64,000 bases of DNA from Tetracladium setigerum (lineage: Eukaryota > Ascomycota > Leotiomycetes > Helotiales). This document shows, one piece after another, positions 47,360 through 57,515 of the stretch (the stretch's first letter is position 1; the number at the start of each line of letters is the position of its first letter). Location: assembly GCA_031472005.1 (NCBI GenBank), contig PZJY01000009.1, positions 62,001 through 126,000 on the forward strand, read 5' to 3'. Below the pieces are notes generated by a model. The model was given only the letters and a program-made list of their open reading frames with translations, ran no database searches and was not told the DNA's origin. The position numbers and the translations under genes were made by a program.

Positions 47360-48500
47360 CTACTCTAACATCTTTCTCATATCTTGCTCCACTTCTCCTT
47401 CAATCTTCTGCTTCTCTTCTTCCACTCCTTCCTCCCCCTCCGTCCCCCTCCCCATCGTTCCTGAAAGAATAAAGAAAAGAACACAGAAAGAAGCCGCAAT
47501 GCACTGGAGAAACAAAAAACAAACAATCATCGAGCAACTGTTCCCAAGATCCTCCCCATCCAACCTGACCATCATCATCATCATCATCATCATCATTATC
47601 CTCTCTCCTCCCCCCAATCTAATATCATCCCGCAACTCCCGTGCTCGGGCTCTCTGGCTCCTGGTAGATCCAGAAGCAGCTGCTGGTGGTGGTGGTTCCA
47701 CCACCCAAGCAAACGCAGCTTCTACTCGGCGCATCTATTGACTCGACAGAAGCAGATATCATGCCTAAGCTGCACAGGTCCGACTCTACGACGCCTTTAT
47801 GTATAGACTCGGAAGTTGAATATAGGGAAGCAGAGAAGGAGGGAGGGAGAAAGGACGAGGTGGTCTTTAGGATCCGTTCACGGCGAGAAGGAGGGAGACG
47901 GAGACAGTGTTAGGTATATCACGCCAGCGAATTACCGGACCTTTCTAGCAGATGTGAATTGGGAGCTAAAGCGGAATCATTGTTTCTAGTAGCTGTTCTG
48001 ATAGAGATAGGCGATAGAGGGGGAGGGGTGGAAGTGGAAGGTATACTTACGCGCTTGGGAGAAGGAGGGCGGGAGAGGGGAGGGTAGTGGTTGTCATCCT
48101 TCTCGATGGAAGGCGTGAGGTAATCCTCACTGGTGACAGAGGGAGAGGCAGCACCTTCATTTTCCTCATCGGAAGGGGCATGAAGACGCTTCAATGGCCT
48201 CAAAAGTCCGATTGGCCGAATGCGGTATATACGAATGGACTTCGTAGGAGAAGCGTAAGGAGATATGTCCAAAGAAAAAGAAGAAGAATGGGCCGGTGAG
48301 TGGGGTGGTGGGGTAGCTGGTGCAGCAGAAGGAGAGGCAGAAGGAGAGGCAGAAGGAAAACCAGACGCAGAACCAGAAGCAGAAGCCGAAGCAGAGGCCG
48401 AAGCAGAGGCCGAAGCAGGAGAAGCTGGTGGTGGAGGAGAAGGAGAAGGATCTGGTCCCAAAGGCGCGGAAGCTACTGATGATGCTGGAGAGGCAGACAT
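47360..48500 (-). CDS. Ser/Pro-rich protein, 3' exons unresolved
   Basis: Exon 1 (48500-48051) starts at the first ATG, MSASPASSVASAPLG, and encodes alternating Ala-Ser and Pro-Ser repeats, then a better-mixed segment (SIRIYRIRPIGLLRPLKRLH) and a Pro-rich end. It stops at a GTAAGT donor in phase 0. A CCTAAAG acceptor near 47874 continues in phase with TTSSFLPPSFSASLYSTSE, through ESDLCSLGMISASVES, to WIYQEPESPSTG. Downstream, another frame is open to 47360 with a nine-Met run encoded by an ATC microsatellite and an acidic end. How that part connects is not clear from sequence. No catalytic domain is seen. The gene may be a cytoplasmic or membrane-linked disordered protein. Confidence 0.45.
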
Positions 48501-48596
48501 TGTTGTGGTTTGGTAGTGTGGCAGAACTTTGACGGTTGCGACTTGGGAGGAAGGAAGAACCAAACGATCAACGATCAAGAGTCTGTTGTTGCCAAA

Positions 48597-48674
<78 letters not shown>

Positions 48675-49342
48675 GGTTGGAATCTGGGGGAGAAAGGAGC
48701 GATAAATATAGAAGGGACAAGTATTGTTGTTTCTGACAATAAGAAACTTTTGCTCCGTGCTTTTTACAATCAGAGTAGTTAGGAAGAATAGGAACACAGA
48801 ATTACGCGAGAATGAATACCAGGCCGTGTTGACAATGTGAGTGTGAAGGACAATACGAACCATTCAACACCACTTCACAGCTTCCATTTGACAATTACAG
48901 AACAACTTCAAGTAAAAAGATAGTAGTCTAAAGATGAAAACATTCGAATCTGAGAAATAATAGTAGAATCACGGAACGTTCGCTAAGCCTACAACTTATG
49001 CTTGAAAATAGGAAAGGTAGCCTTTGTTGACAATATGAAGGACAGACATACAATAGCAGCAACTCAACTTCACATCGTCAACGTCGAGTTGAACAAAAAC
49101 AAACACAGAATGTGTCTAGGAAAAAAAGACAATAGATCACGGTACTTAAAACGGCGAGAAAGAATAACAGAGTCAAGGAATTGTCCACTGAGACCAAAAA
49201 ATTATCAATGAATTCAAATTGACAAGGTGACGAGAAAATGTCACTTCTTCCCCTACGTTGCGCTCTGCATGATATTTTTGCAATTCAAGATACAGAGAGG
49301 GGGAGAGGGTGCAAATACAATTCATTCTTCCAGTATCTGTGT
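48501..49342. other. Spacer with GAAA microsatellite
   Basis: This is the 5' flank of the Ser/Pro-rich gene and the 3' flank of the helicase gene. A frame of 314 codons on the minus strand extends upstream of the chosen start only because the TTTC repeat is stop-free. No gene is seen. Confidence 0.55.
48601..48673. repeat. (GAAA)18 microsatellite
   Basis: Eighteen perfect GAAA units (TTTC on the coding strand) end about 100 bp upstream of the ATG at 48500. It is probably in the promoter or leader of that gene and should be length-variable between strains. Confidence 0.97.
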
Positions 49343-51529
49343 CTAATCCTCAATACCACCCCACTCACCGTCATCACCACCACTCTGCCTCTTCGGCTTT
49401 TCCCCACCATCTTCCACCAGCGCAGCCCTTCTCTTACTCCCTTGAATAGCACCCTTCCTATTATTCTCCAACTTCCTCTCATACCCACTCTTCGTACTAA
49501 TCTGCATTTTCGCCTTGGCCCTCGCACCGCTATCCTTCCCTTGTCCTTTTCCTTTCCCCTTCGCTTTCCCATCACTCTCCGCCTTACCCAGCCCCTCCCT
49601 TCTAGCTTCCACACCATGCAACTTCAGCCTCTTCTTACTCTCCTTCCCCACATTCGGCAGAGCATCCAACAACCACTTCTTCAATCCCTCTCCCTCCACC
49701 TTCCCTCCTTGCCTCTCACTCACAGCAATGACATTAGCAATACCCTTCACAAATGGAATATCCTCTTTCGTGTAAAACGTGACTGCAACTCCACCATCTC
49801 TTCCTGCTCGGCCTGTTCGTCCAACACGATGGATATATGACGCAGCTGAGTTGGGAACATCATAGTTCACGACGCCGTTGATACCTTTGAAGTCTACGCC
49901 GCGAGAGAGGATATCGGTTGTGATAAGGATCCAAATCTCACCAGCGCGAAAACGCGTCATGATTTGTGAGCGGACGGGATCGGAGAGAGAGGAGTGTAGG
50001 ACTGCGATGCGAGAGGATCCGCCTGCTGAGGCGGGGATGTCGTAGAGGAGTTCGGAGTGTAGTGCAATTGCTCTTGGGATGGTTTGGGTGAAGATTAAGA
50101 ATGGTGGGCGGAGAGCCGTTGTACTTGATGAGGAGGAGGGGTGGAGGAGTTGACGAAGAGCGAGAAGCTTGCCGGGTTCGGTGGCAGTGTAGGTTAATGT
50201 GTGAGTGATGTTGGGGATGGCGCTGTCTTTGAGACCAACGATGAGACGGACTATGCGGTTTGATTCTGTGAGTGAGAGGGCGGTTCGGCGAGAGTAGATG
50301 GTGGAGAGGGCGAGTTCTTCGATGTTGGAGCCCATTGTTGCTGACCAGAGTGTTACTCGTAAGGAAGGGTTTGTGCAGGAGGACCAGATACCGAGGGTTT
50401 GATCTCGGAAGAGAGGATCGAGGAGGACATCTGCTTCGTCGAGAACGAGAGTGCGGATTGTGGGCAATGGTAGATTTCCTAACTCAGCGTTTCGAGTGAG
50501 AGAGCTCAGGAGGAGGCCCGGAGTTGTGACCAAGATATCGACTTTCGTGATGGGTTGTTTGCTGTTCGTCTTCTTTTCTTCAACCTCTTCTTCCGAATCC
50601 TCGTCTGACGCAGCATCTTGTTCCTCTTCCCCAGAACTACCGGCAACCCTCATACCTTTTCGCATTCCAGTGATTTTGATTCCAGTTCCAAGGCATAGCT
50701 TCTTCGCCTCGTTGACAATTTGACTCGCAAGTTCTTTCGTTGGTGCCACAATAACCGCCTCCAAAATATGCTCCGTCTTGTCTTCTCGAGTCCTTCTTCG
50801 CTGTAAGATCTGATTGGCAACTGGAATCAAAAATGCCAAAGTCTTTCCACTTCCTGTGGGCGCAACAGCAAGCAGATCAATTTCATCTTTCTCGATATCC
50901 TCGGTATTTACCAATGCAACCTCTGGGTTCAAAAGTAGAGGCAGACTTCCCATCTGTACCTCCGTTGGTATTTTATATCCCTGCTCGGCCAAATTCTCTC
51001 CCAGTCGACCATATATTCCGTATGTAGAGCTCAGATCACTGAAAGCTTCTAAAGGTTGAGGGAAGATCTGCTTATATTCCTCCTTTGCTGGCAGCTTCGA
51101 AACCTTCTCCTTCTTTGATTTCTTCACCTTCTTTTCCTCTACTTTTTGCGACGGGAGTATCGTAACTTTCACTCTGTGCGACCGCAACGTCTGTCGACAT
51201 TCCTCCTCATCAAGGATTTTGGATTGCGCCGAGGCAGTTTCTTTCGAAGCCTTCTTATCCTCCTCTTCGTCCACAACCAGCTTCTGTTTGGGGGCTGCAG
51301 ATTTGGGCGCAAAGAAGTCTATATCCTCGTCATCTTTTACAGGCGTCTTTTCTTCCTTTCCCTCTCCACGCTTCCTCTTTGTTCCCCTCGCTCCTGGAAC
51401 CGCATCGTGGTATAGCTGGGGATTTGCCGAGACGCCGGAGGATGGTAATGAGTGCGTGCGATTGTCCTTGGCTGCCGAGGCCTTATTCGGCTGCTTTGTT
51501 GAGCGCGACAAAAGCTTTAGAATATCCAT
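49343..51529 (-). CDS. rok1: DEAD-box RNA helicase ROK1 (DDX52), ribosome biogenesis
   Basis: A single exon encodes 728 residues. After a Lys/Glu-rich N-terminal region the Q-motif region (YKIPTEVQMGSLPLLL), Walker A (APTGSGKT), PTKELA, TPGLLL, DEAD in LVLDEADVLLD, and SAT in LWSATMG follow in order. The second RecA domain has FLIFTQTIPRA, RGVDFKGI and YIHRVGRTGRAGR. The basic C-terminal tail fits nucleolar proteins. The N-terminal MDILKLLSRSTK matches the ROK1 subfamily. ROK1 acts in early 18S rRNA processing in the nucleolus. An acidic insertion (EEEQDAASDEDSEEEVEEKK) lies between the Ia and Ib regions. The gene is divergent from xylitol dehydrogenase. Confidence 0.93.
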   Translation of the reverse strand: MDILKLLSRSTKQPNKASAAKDNRTHSLPSSGVSANPQLYHDAVPGARGTKRKRGEGKEEKTPVKDDEDIDFFAPKSAAPKQKLVVDEEEDKKASKETASAQSKILDEEECRQTLRSHRVKVTILPSQKVEEKKVKKSKKEKVSKLPAKEEYKQIFPQPLEAFSDLSSTYGIYGRLGENLAEQGYKIPTEVQMGSLPLLLNPEVALVNTEDIEKDEIDLLAVAPTGSGKTLAFLIPVANQILQRRRTREDKTEHILEAVIVAPTKELASQIVNEAKKLCLGTGIKITGMRKGMRVAGSSGEEEQDAASDEDSEEEVEEKKTNSKQPITKVDILVTTPGLLLSSLTRNAELGNLPLPTIRTLVLDEADVLLDPLFRDQTLGIWSSCTNPSLRVTLWSATMGSNIEELALSTIYSRRTALSLTESNRIVRLIVGLKDSAIPNITHTLTYTATEPGKLLALRQLLHPSSSSSTTALRPPFLIFTQTIPRAIALHSELLYDIPASAGGSSRIAVLHSSLSDPVRSQIMTRFRAGEIWILITTDILSRGVDFKGINGVVNYDVPNSAASYIHRVGRTGRAGRDGGVAVTFYTKEDIPFVKGIANVIAVSERQGGKVEGEGLKKWLLDALPNVGKESKKRLKLHGVEARREGLGKAESDGKAKGKGKGQGKDSGARAKAKMQISTKSGYERKLENNRKGAIQGSKRRAALVEDGGEKPKRQSGGDDGEWGGIED

Positions 51530-52336
51530 GGTTGGTGCTTTTCAATTGTGGAAGATCGAGTGGAAGTTTCACTGTTGCACAAAGGGAAAATTGAGGGTGT
51601 GGAAATTATTCTGCCGGTTCATCTTCACCGCCTTAATTGGATAGCTCTCGCTCTCTCTGCCTCTCTATCACACAGCCTTCCGTTCTTTCCCTTCGTCGTT
51701 TTGAATTCATTTCCTCTTCCAACGCAACTCGATGTTCCACATCACTTTTTGAAGATATACTTCGCGACAGGGGATGAGTAGTCCCTTTTCCGTTTCTTGG
51801 GTCCTTCGATACCTCGAGCTTCCCGTCCTCGGGCTCAACCAACGCGCCACTCTTGCTCGGTTTCACTCTCCCCCTTCGCATCTCTCTGTCTCTCCTTTGA
51901 TTATCTCTATCGCGATTTGCGCGGGAAGTTGATGCCCACCGCTCTTCTCTTCTCTTCTTTCATACCTCCATTTCGGTGCTCGGGTTGCCTTCTCACGAAC
52001 GATGAATCCCTCTAGATCTCAAGCATTGAGCTTTGCTTCGAAGTTTCCTCGCGCTGATTGGGGCGGGTAAATGAGCAGGTGGTTCAAAAGTTCCGGATAA
52101 AAGCAAGCTCACAAACACGCCTGGTGGGGTCAATGGCGGGGAGGGGGAGGAGCACCGCTGGGAGACTACAAATTCTTGTAAAAGAATCTTTCAATTCCTC
52201 AATTCCACTTCGAATTCAACTGAATCCCTTCCTATTCTTGTCTTCAATTTACTTGTGTATCTATCGACAATCACGGAGCAACAAACACCAAACTCTTCAA
52301 CAAACGCCCTAAACAAATCACAAACAAACCATCATA
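51530..52336. promoter_or_regulatory. Shared divergent promoter, rok1 / xylitol dehydrogenase
   Basis: The 807-bp spacer separates two divergent starts. An exact CGGATAAA lies at 52094-52101, 236 bp before the xylitol dehydrogenase ATG. It matches the CGGDTAAW consensus reported for the arabinanolytic regulator AraR in Aspergillus. Whether this fungus has that regulator is not known, so function is inference. The 60 bp before 52337 are A/C-rich, as in strong fungal leaders. Confidence 0.45.
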
Positions 52337-53459
52337 ATGGGAGAAAGTGTGAGATCACCAAGCTCCTCCTCCTCCTCCTCCCACAACTAGTTAACAATAA
52401 CAACAGAACCTTTCCTTCGTCCTCAACAAACCCTTCGATATCTCCTTTGAAGAAAGGCCAAAACCAACCATCAAGAACCCGCGCGATGTTCTTGTTGCCA
52501 TAAACTACACTGGTATCTGTGGCAGCGATGTCCACTATTGGGTTGAAGGTGGAATTGGTCAATTCAAGTTGACCTCCCCTATGGTCCTGGGACATGAATC
52601 TGCTGGCACAGTTATCGAACTCGGAGCAGAAGTTCAATCTCTCAAGGTTGGCGATCGAGTCGCTATTGAGCCAGGACGACCATGCAGATACTGCGAGCCA
52701 TGTTTGAGCGGAAAATACAATCTCTGCATAGACATGAGATTCGCAGCAACACCACCATATGATGGAACACTCGCGGGATTCTATGCAGCCTCAGAAGACT
52801 TCTGCTACAAACTTCCCGATCACGTCACCACACAAGAAGGTGCTCTCATCGAGCCCCTCGCTGTAGCAGTCCACATCGTCAAGCAAGCAGAAATCATCCC
52901 TGGTTCAAGTGTAGTAATAATGGGTGCTGGACCAGTTGGACTGCTGTGTTGCGCGGTCGCCAAAGCCTTTGGCGCAAGCAAAGTCGTCGCTGTAGACATC
53001 CAACCAGCCCGACTCGAATTCGCTGCCAAATACGCCGCTACTCACACATTCACGCCATCTCGCGTCTCTGCGGAGGAAAATGCCGCTCGTCTCAAGGAGG
53101 AGGTATCCCTCCCTTCAGGCGCAGACGCAGTAATCGATGCCTCTGGTGCTGAACCTTCCATTCAAACATCCATCCATGTCGTTCGTCGTGGGGGAATCTA
53201 CGTACAAGGAGGAATGGGCAAGCCAGATATTACATTCCCCATCATGGCGCTCTGTTTGAATGAGATTACCACCAAGGGCAGCTTTAGGTACGGCAGCGGG
53301 GATTATAAGCTTGCTGTTGAATTTGTTGCAACAGGAAAGGTCGATGTGAAGAGTTTGATCACGGGCACTGTTGATTTTGGTGATGCGGAGAACGCCTTTA
53401 AGAGCGTGAAAGAAGGAAAGGGGATCAAGGTGTTGATCAAGGGACCGAATGAGAAGTAG
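52337..53459 (+). CDS. xdh1: D-xylulose reductase (xylitol dehydrogenase)
   Basis: A four-codon first exon (52337-52348) is followed by a large exon (52407-53459), giving 354 residues. It is a zinc medium-chain dehydrogenase. Catalytic zinc residues lie in GICGSDVHYW and GHESAG, the structural zinc cysteines in CRYCEPCLSGKYNLC, and the cofactor motif is GAGPVGLL with an acidic AVDIQ after it, pointing to NAD. The N-terminal NLSFVLNKPFDISFEERPKP and the GSFRYGSGDYKLAVEFVATG block are characteristic of fungal xylitol dehydrogenases. It oxidises xylitol to D-xylulose in the cytosol, feeding the pentose phosphate pathway after xylulokinase. Related lad1 lies 20 kb upstream. The tiny first exon is a common feature of these genes. 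Confidence 0.93.
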
Positions 53460-56050
53460 ATTTGTTCATGACAGAAAGGGAACAGGAGGTGAAAAGTTAA
53501 TGATGTAATTGTGTGGCAAGTCATAATTGATGATACCTACGATTTCCTGGGCTTGTTGTGGCCATGACATCCTCTCGAGAGTGCCTCGGTTTGTTGGATA
53601 CCTTTCCTTCTTGCGTCTTCACTCAATGAGCTATGACCTGAATGTCTCGGTAGTACCGATTCTTTCTCTGCTACATCATAACCACAAGGTCATCATCTCG
53701 TCATCTCCCGTAATTTTTCTTGTATGTGCATTTCTCTCCTGTCCTGTCTCCCTCCTCCATTCCCCCTTCTCCATTCTCCCTTCTCTTTCCCTTCTCTTTC
53801 CCTTCTCTCTACCTTCTACCTTCTCTCCCCTCTAGCTCTCGCTGTACTCGGCAAATACCCTCAACAACGAGTGCCGACTTCGCGAGAACAAGAACAGGAG
53901 GGGTAAAGATTACCCAGTCCGTCTAGTCAGTAGCCATACCGATTTTCCTCCTCTGTCTCAGCTCACCTCGCTTCTACACTCTCATTCACAGCAGGAAAAG
54001 ATCGCTACGCATTTCCCGTTTCACTTCTCAAAGCCTAGCTTGCAACGGTCATGTGTCCCAAAGAAGGAAGGATGGAATTGATGAATAGCGTAGATGGGTG
54101 TGTCGCTTTGACAGCGGGATGTGACATGACATGACAGGAACAGAGACATCACCAACAGCAGCTCAGCAGTTACTGTTGGATAACGTGGGTGGAGGGAGGG
54201 GTGGGTACTGTATGGATGTATTGTACTGTCACTACTGTCTATGGCTAATGGCTTTGACATTTTTGTGGTTCGAGCTTTGGCTTTGACACTGACATTGACA
54301 CATGAGGGTTCGAGCTTTTGGAAAAAGGATGTGTTTTGACCATTTTTGACACGAGGTGTGGGCTGGGCTGGTGGGGTATGTATGTGATGTGATTGTGATG
54401 GAAACTGGAGATGGAGAATTGATCGCTGTACTGAACCTAGTTGAGGGAGATGTGATTGATCCTTTGGTCTTGCATTTTTTGAGGTTCTTTTTCATGTAGG
54501 AGTTGGGTATCTGAGCGTCGGCATGACGGTTTTGTGTTTGGAAAGACGGCAAGGCGAAGTGTGGTGGGTTCCATTGTTGGTGTTTACTTACAAAGTCTCC
54601 TTAGCGAGGACCTAACTCTATCCTACTGAAATATATGAGCATGGATGCGTATCTTTCATCACACCCATCAATCCATCCTTATTTTGGAAACATCCCCGCC
54701 TTTCCCGTCAAACCCCCTGGATTGTGTTTTGTGATCTCGCAAAACGACTCACGCACAATATGATGATCTACGCATGGAACGGGTAGATCGGGGAGATCTC
54801 AAAACCGATTGATTTTTTCTGTAACGAAAGTACTTGGTATGTGCTTATTGCTTATTTGAAATACTGTAAAGTAATCCTAGGAAGGAGAGAGGTACCTCGG
54901 TACCGTCACTTACCGATGGCATCCATGCTTTGGTTGGTGCAGAGAGAAGAGAGCTGATCTTTTTGTTTCTGAATAATGAAGGCCATTGTGCAAGCGCATG
55001 AATACCAAGCCAAGACTTCCTTTTGATCACGGAAATCTTTTCCTATGCTATTACAGTATTCCCATAATCAATCCAGATCGCCTATTTGCCAGTTTCCGAA
55101 GGAAATAATGTGGAATTGGTTTTATCTCTCAGATATTGCAGATCCTCACAAGGACATCCATGATCCATCCCACCTCTTTCATGTTACACACAAAACAACA
55201 AAGAAGAAAAGATCTGTATCAACTCCCAATATTCTCCGGGACGGTAAGAAAAAGCAACTTGGCCCAGCCAGCTGGCGCAGAAGTCTACAAGATTGTATTT
55301 CTGCAGCATTCGAATTCAATATTTAGGATTCAGCATAAGGAGAAGGAAAAAGTATACTGGACTGTACTGGAGAAGTTCTAGATCCCGTTTTCCAAGTGGT
55401 GGCTTGCGTTCCTGATCTGATTCGACTCCACCCAAAACGCATGCCAATTCCCCCATCGACGACGCGAACCACGCTGAGTTTCCCGTGGCGCTGGAGAAGC
55501 CGAAGCTAATTCCTCCAAGAAAAAACAACCCGATGGTTTAAATTTGCCTATCAAGTAGCGTACTGTACCTACGGCGTAGAAAGTGTAGGTTTTTGCTGGA
55601 GATTAGGACCGCTGCCTGCTTTGTACCCGTTCTTTTCTCGCTTGTGCCTGCCTTCAATAATACTCGAGGTACTCATTTTACATTTGAAGAAGCAGATGGC
55701 GCTCGGATGGTGTGTGTGGTGTTTTTTTTGTACACATAATCTCCCGCTTCCCCCCTCCTCATCCTAGAGTTCGGGCGTGTCCGTGAGACGATTAACTCAA
55801 TTGCTCTCTCTTGTATCCTCTTTCTTCCACTTCAGATCTGGAGCCAAGACAGCAAGCGAGTTGACGATCTTGCTTGAATAACTGGAGCCTTGTTGTTGCC
55901 CGGACATTTTTATTCTCCTATTCTACGAGCTACCTTCCTCGATCTTATCATACCAATCCTCGTCTATATTACAACTCAACTCTCACTCAACTCTGGAGGG
56001 CATCTTTTTGTTGGAGGTAAATAACCAAATCACGACGGACGCATCAAAAT
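53460..56050. other. Gene-free stretch
   Basis: No supportable gene in 2.6 kb. A pyrimidine tract of CTTTCCCTTCT type spans 53757-53835. A minus-strand frame of 106 codons at 54232-54552 has no domain. TACTGTA/TACAGTA heptamers are at 54206, 55052 and 55561. The last 150 bp are the likely promoter and leader of the membrane protein gene. Confidence 0.55.
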
Positions 56051-57515
56051 ATGATGGAGTCAATTCAAACACTGGCCTTTGTGGTCATCACTGTCTTTTT
56101 CACATTGGCGACAATTTCTATTCTGTTGAGGATATACTCGAGAGCAGTTCTTACCAAGGGTTTTGGCTGGGATGATTGGTGTATGACTTCAGTCCTTGTG
56201 AGCTACATCTCTCTCTCTCGATAAGTAACTTATTTGCTAACCAAAAATCAAACAGTTCTTCAATGCTGGTCACCAAGCAATTCTTTACTTCTTCCTCGAA
56301 AATGGAGCTGGACGCCATTTGAAGAAAGTGGTGACCGAACACCCTGAGCACCTTCAAAACCTCGTCTTTGTAAGTCTCTCCCGCCCACCAATTCCTTACA
56401 TACTGTACATATCTAACTGTCTGGCTCAACAGGGTCTTTTCGCCGAAGAAATCATGTACTCATTCATGCACTTCATCGTCAAGACTGCCTTCCTCCTCTT
56501 CTACCTTCGCTTCGCGACCAAAACATTCCGCAAACTGGTCTACGTAACTCTAGGCATCAATTTTCTCTTCACGCTCACTACAATGCTCATCTATGGCTTG
56601 CAATGCCTACCACTCGATGCCTTCTTCCACCCAGCAGCACATCCAGACGTGAAGTGTTTGAACAAAAACACACAGGCTTTTGTCCCAGCTGCTTTCGTAA
56701 GCCTTCCTTCACCCAACCCCTAAACTCTTGAATATTTTAAGTTCTAACGACTTCTTCAATAGTCGATAGCAATGGACGTTCTCATCGTTGTCCTGCCCAT
56801 CCGCTCCCTCTGGAAAATCCAAGTCTCAATCCGCAAGCGCATCGCCCTCATCTCCATCCTTTCCCTCGGTGGTATCGTCGTGATAATATCTTGCATTCGC
56901 CTCGCCGTCCTCCTCGAATTCGACCCCGACCCATCCCTCTCAGACTTCACCTTCGTCCTCGGCAAACTGATCATAATCTCCTCCATCGAACTCGAAGTAG
57001 CCATCATGGCCGCCAACGCACCCAGTCTCAAAACCGTCACGGAGAAATGGTTTGGCAGACGGGGAAATGGACAAAGCGGAGCTGGAAGTCACGCAGGAGG
57101 AGGGAAATATACTCGTAACGGAGAAAGTCGTAGTGGTGGTGGACATGGTAGAAATGAACACGGTTACTCAGTCGATTGCGTGCCCATGGGCGACGTCAAG
57201 CGAAAGATGATGCAAGATGACGAGGAGCGTGCAATGGCGATCGCGCGCATGGAAAATCGTCTGAGGCATACGGATTCTGAGGAGCAGCTGTGGAAACAGG
57301 ATAGTGGTATTATTGTGGAGAGGTCCGTTGGTATCGAGGTTTCGGATGGAAGTGATATCGATTTGGAGAAGTCAGAGAAGAGTTTGAAGAGGGGGAGTGG
57401 CGTGAGGGATCTTGCGAGGGGGAAGAGTTTGACGACGCCGCCGATTGAAGAGGAGGAGGAGGATGGGAGGTTGAGGGGTGGGAGGAAGGTTAGGGAGAAG
57501 TTTGAGGTTGTTTGA
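56051..57515 (+). CDS. Rhodopsin-domain (Pth11/SAT4-like) seven-helix membrane protein
   Basis: Four exons (56051-56197, 56256-56369, 56433-56696, 56763-57515) join in phase to 425 residues. The family features are visible: an N-terminal helix (TLAFVVITVFFTLATISILL), the RIYSRAVLTKGFGWDDW motif after helix 1, FAEEIMYSF, a KTAFLLFYLRF helix, FVPAAFSIAMDVLIVVLPI and a last helix before ELEVAIMAANAP. The cytoplasmic tail is Gly-rich then acidic, with an EEEEEDGR stretch. Some relatives (Pth11) act as surface sensors in plant pathogens. Most have no known ligand, and this one lacks a CFEM domain. It could sense host or nutrient cues, which is inference. A TACTGTA heptamer lies in intron 2. Confidence 0.88.

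Noticed and set aside
48501..48863. N-terminal extension of the Ser/Pro-rich protein through the TTTC repeat
   Set aside because: The extension is open only because the microsatellite has no stops. The ATG at 48500 begins the plausible protein.
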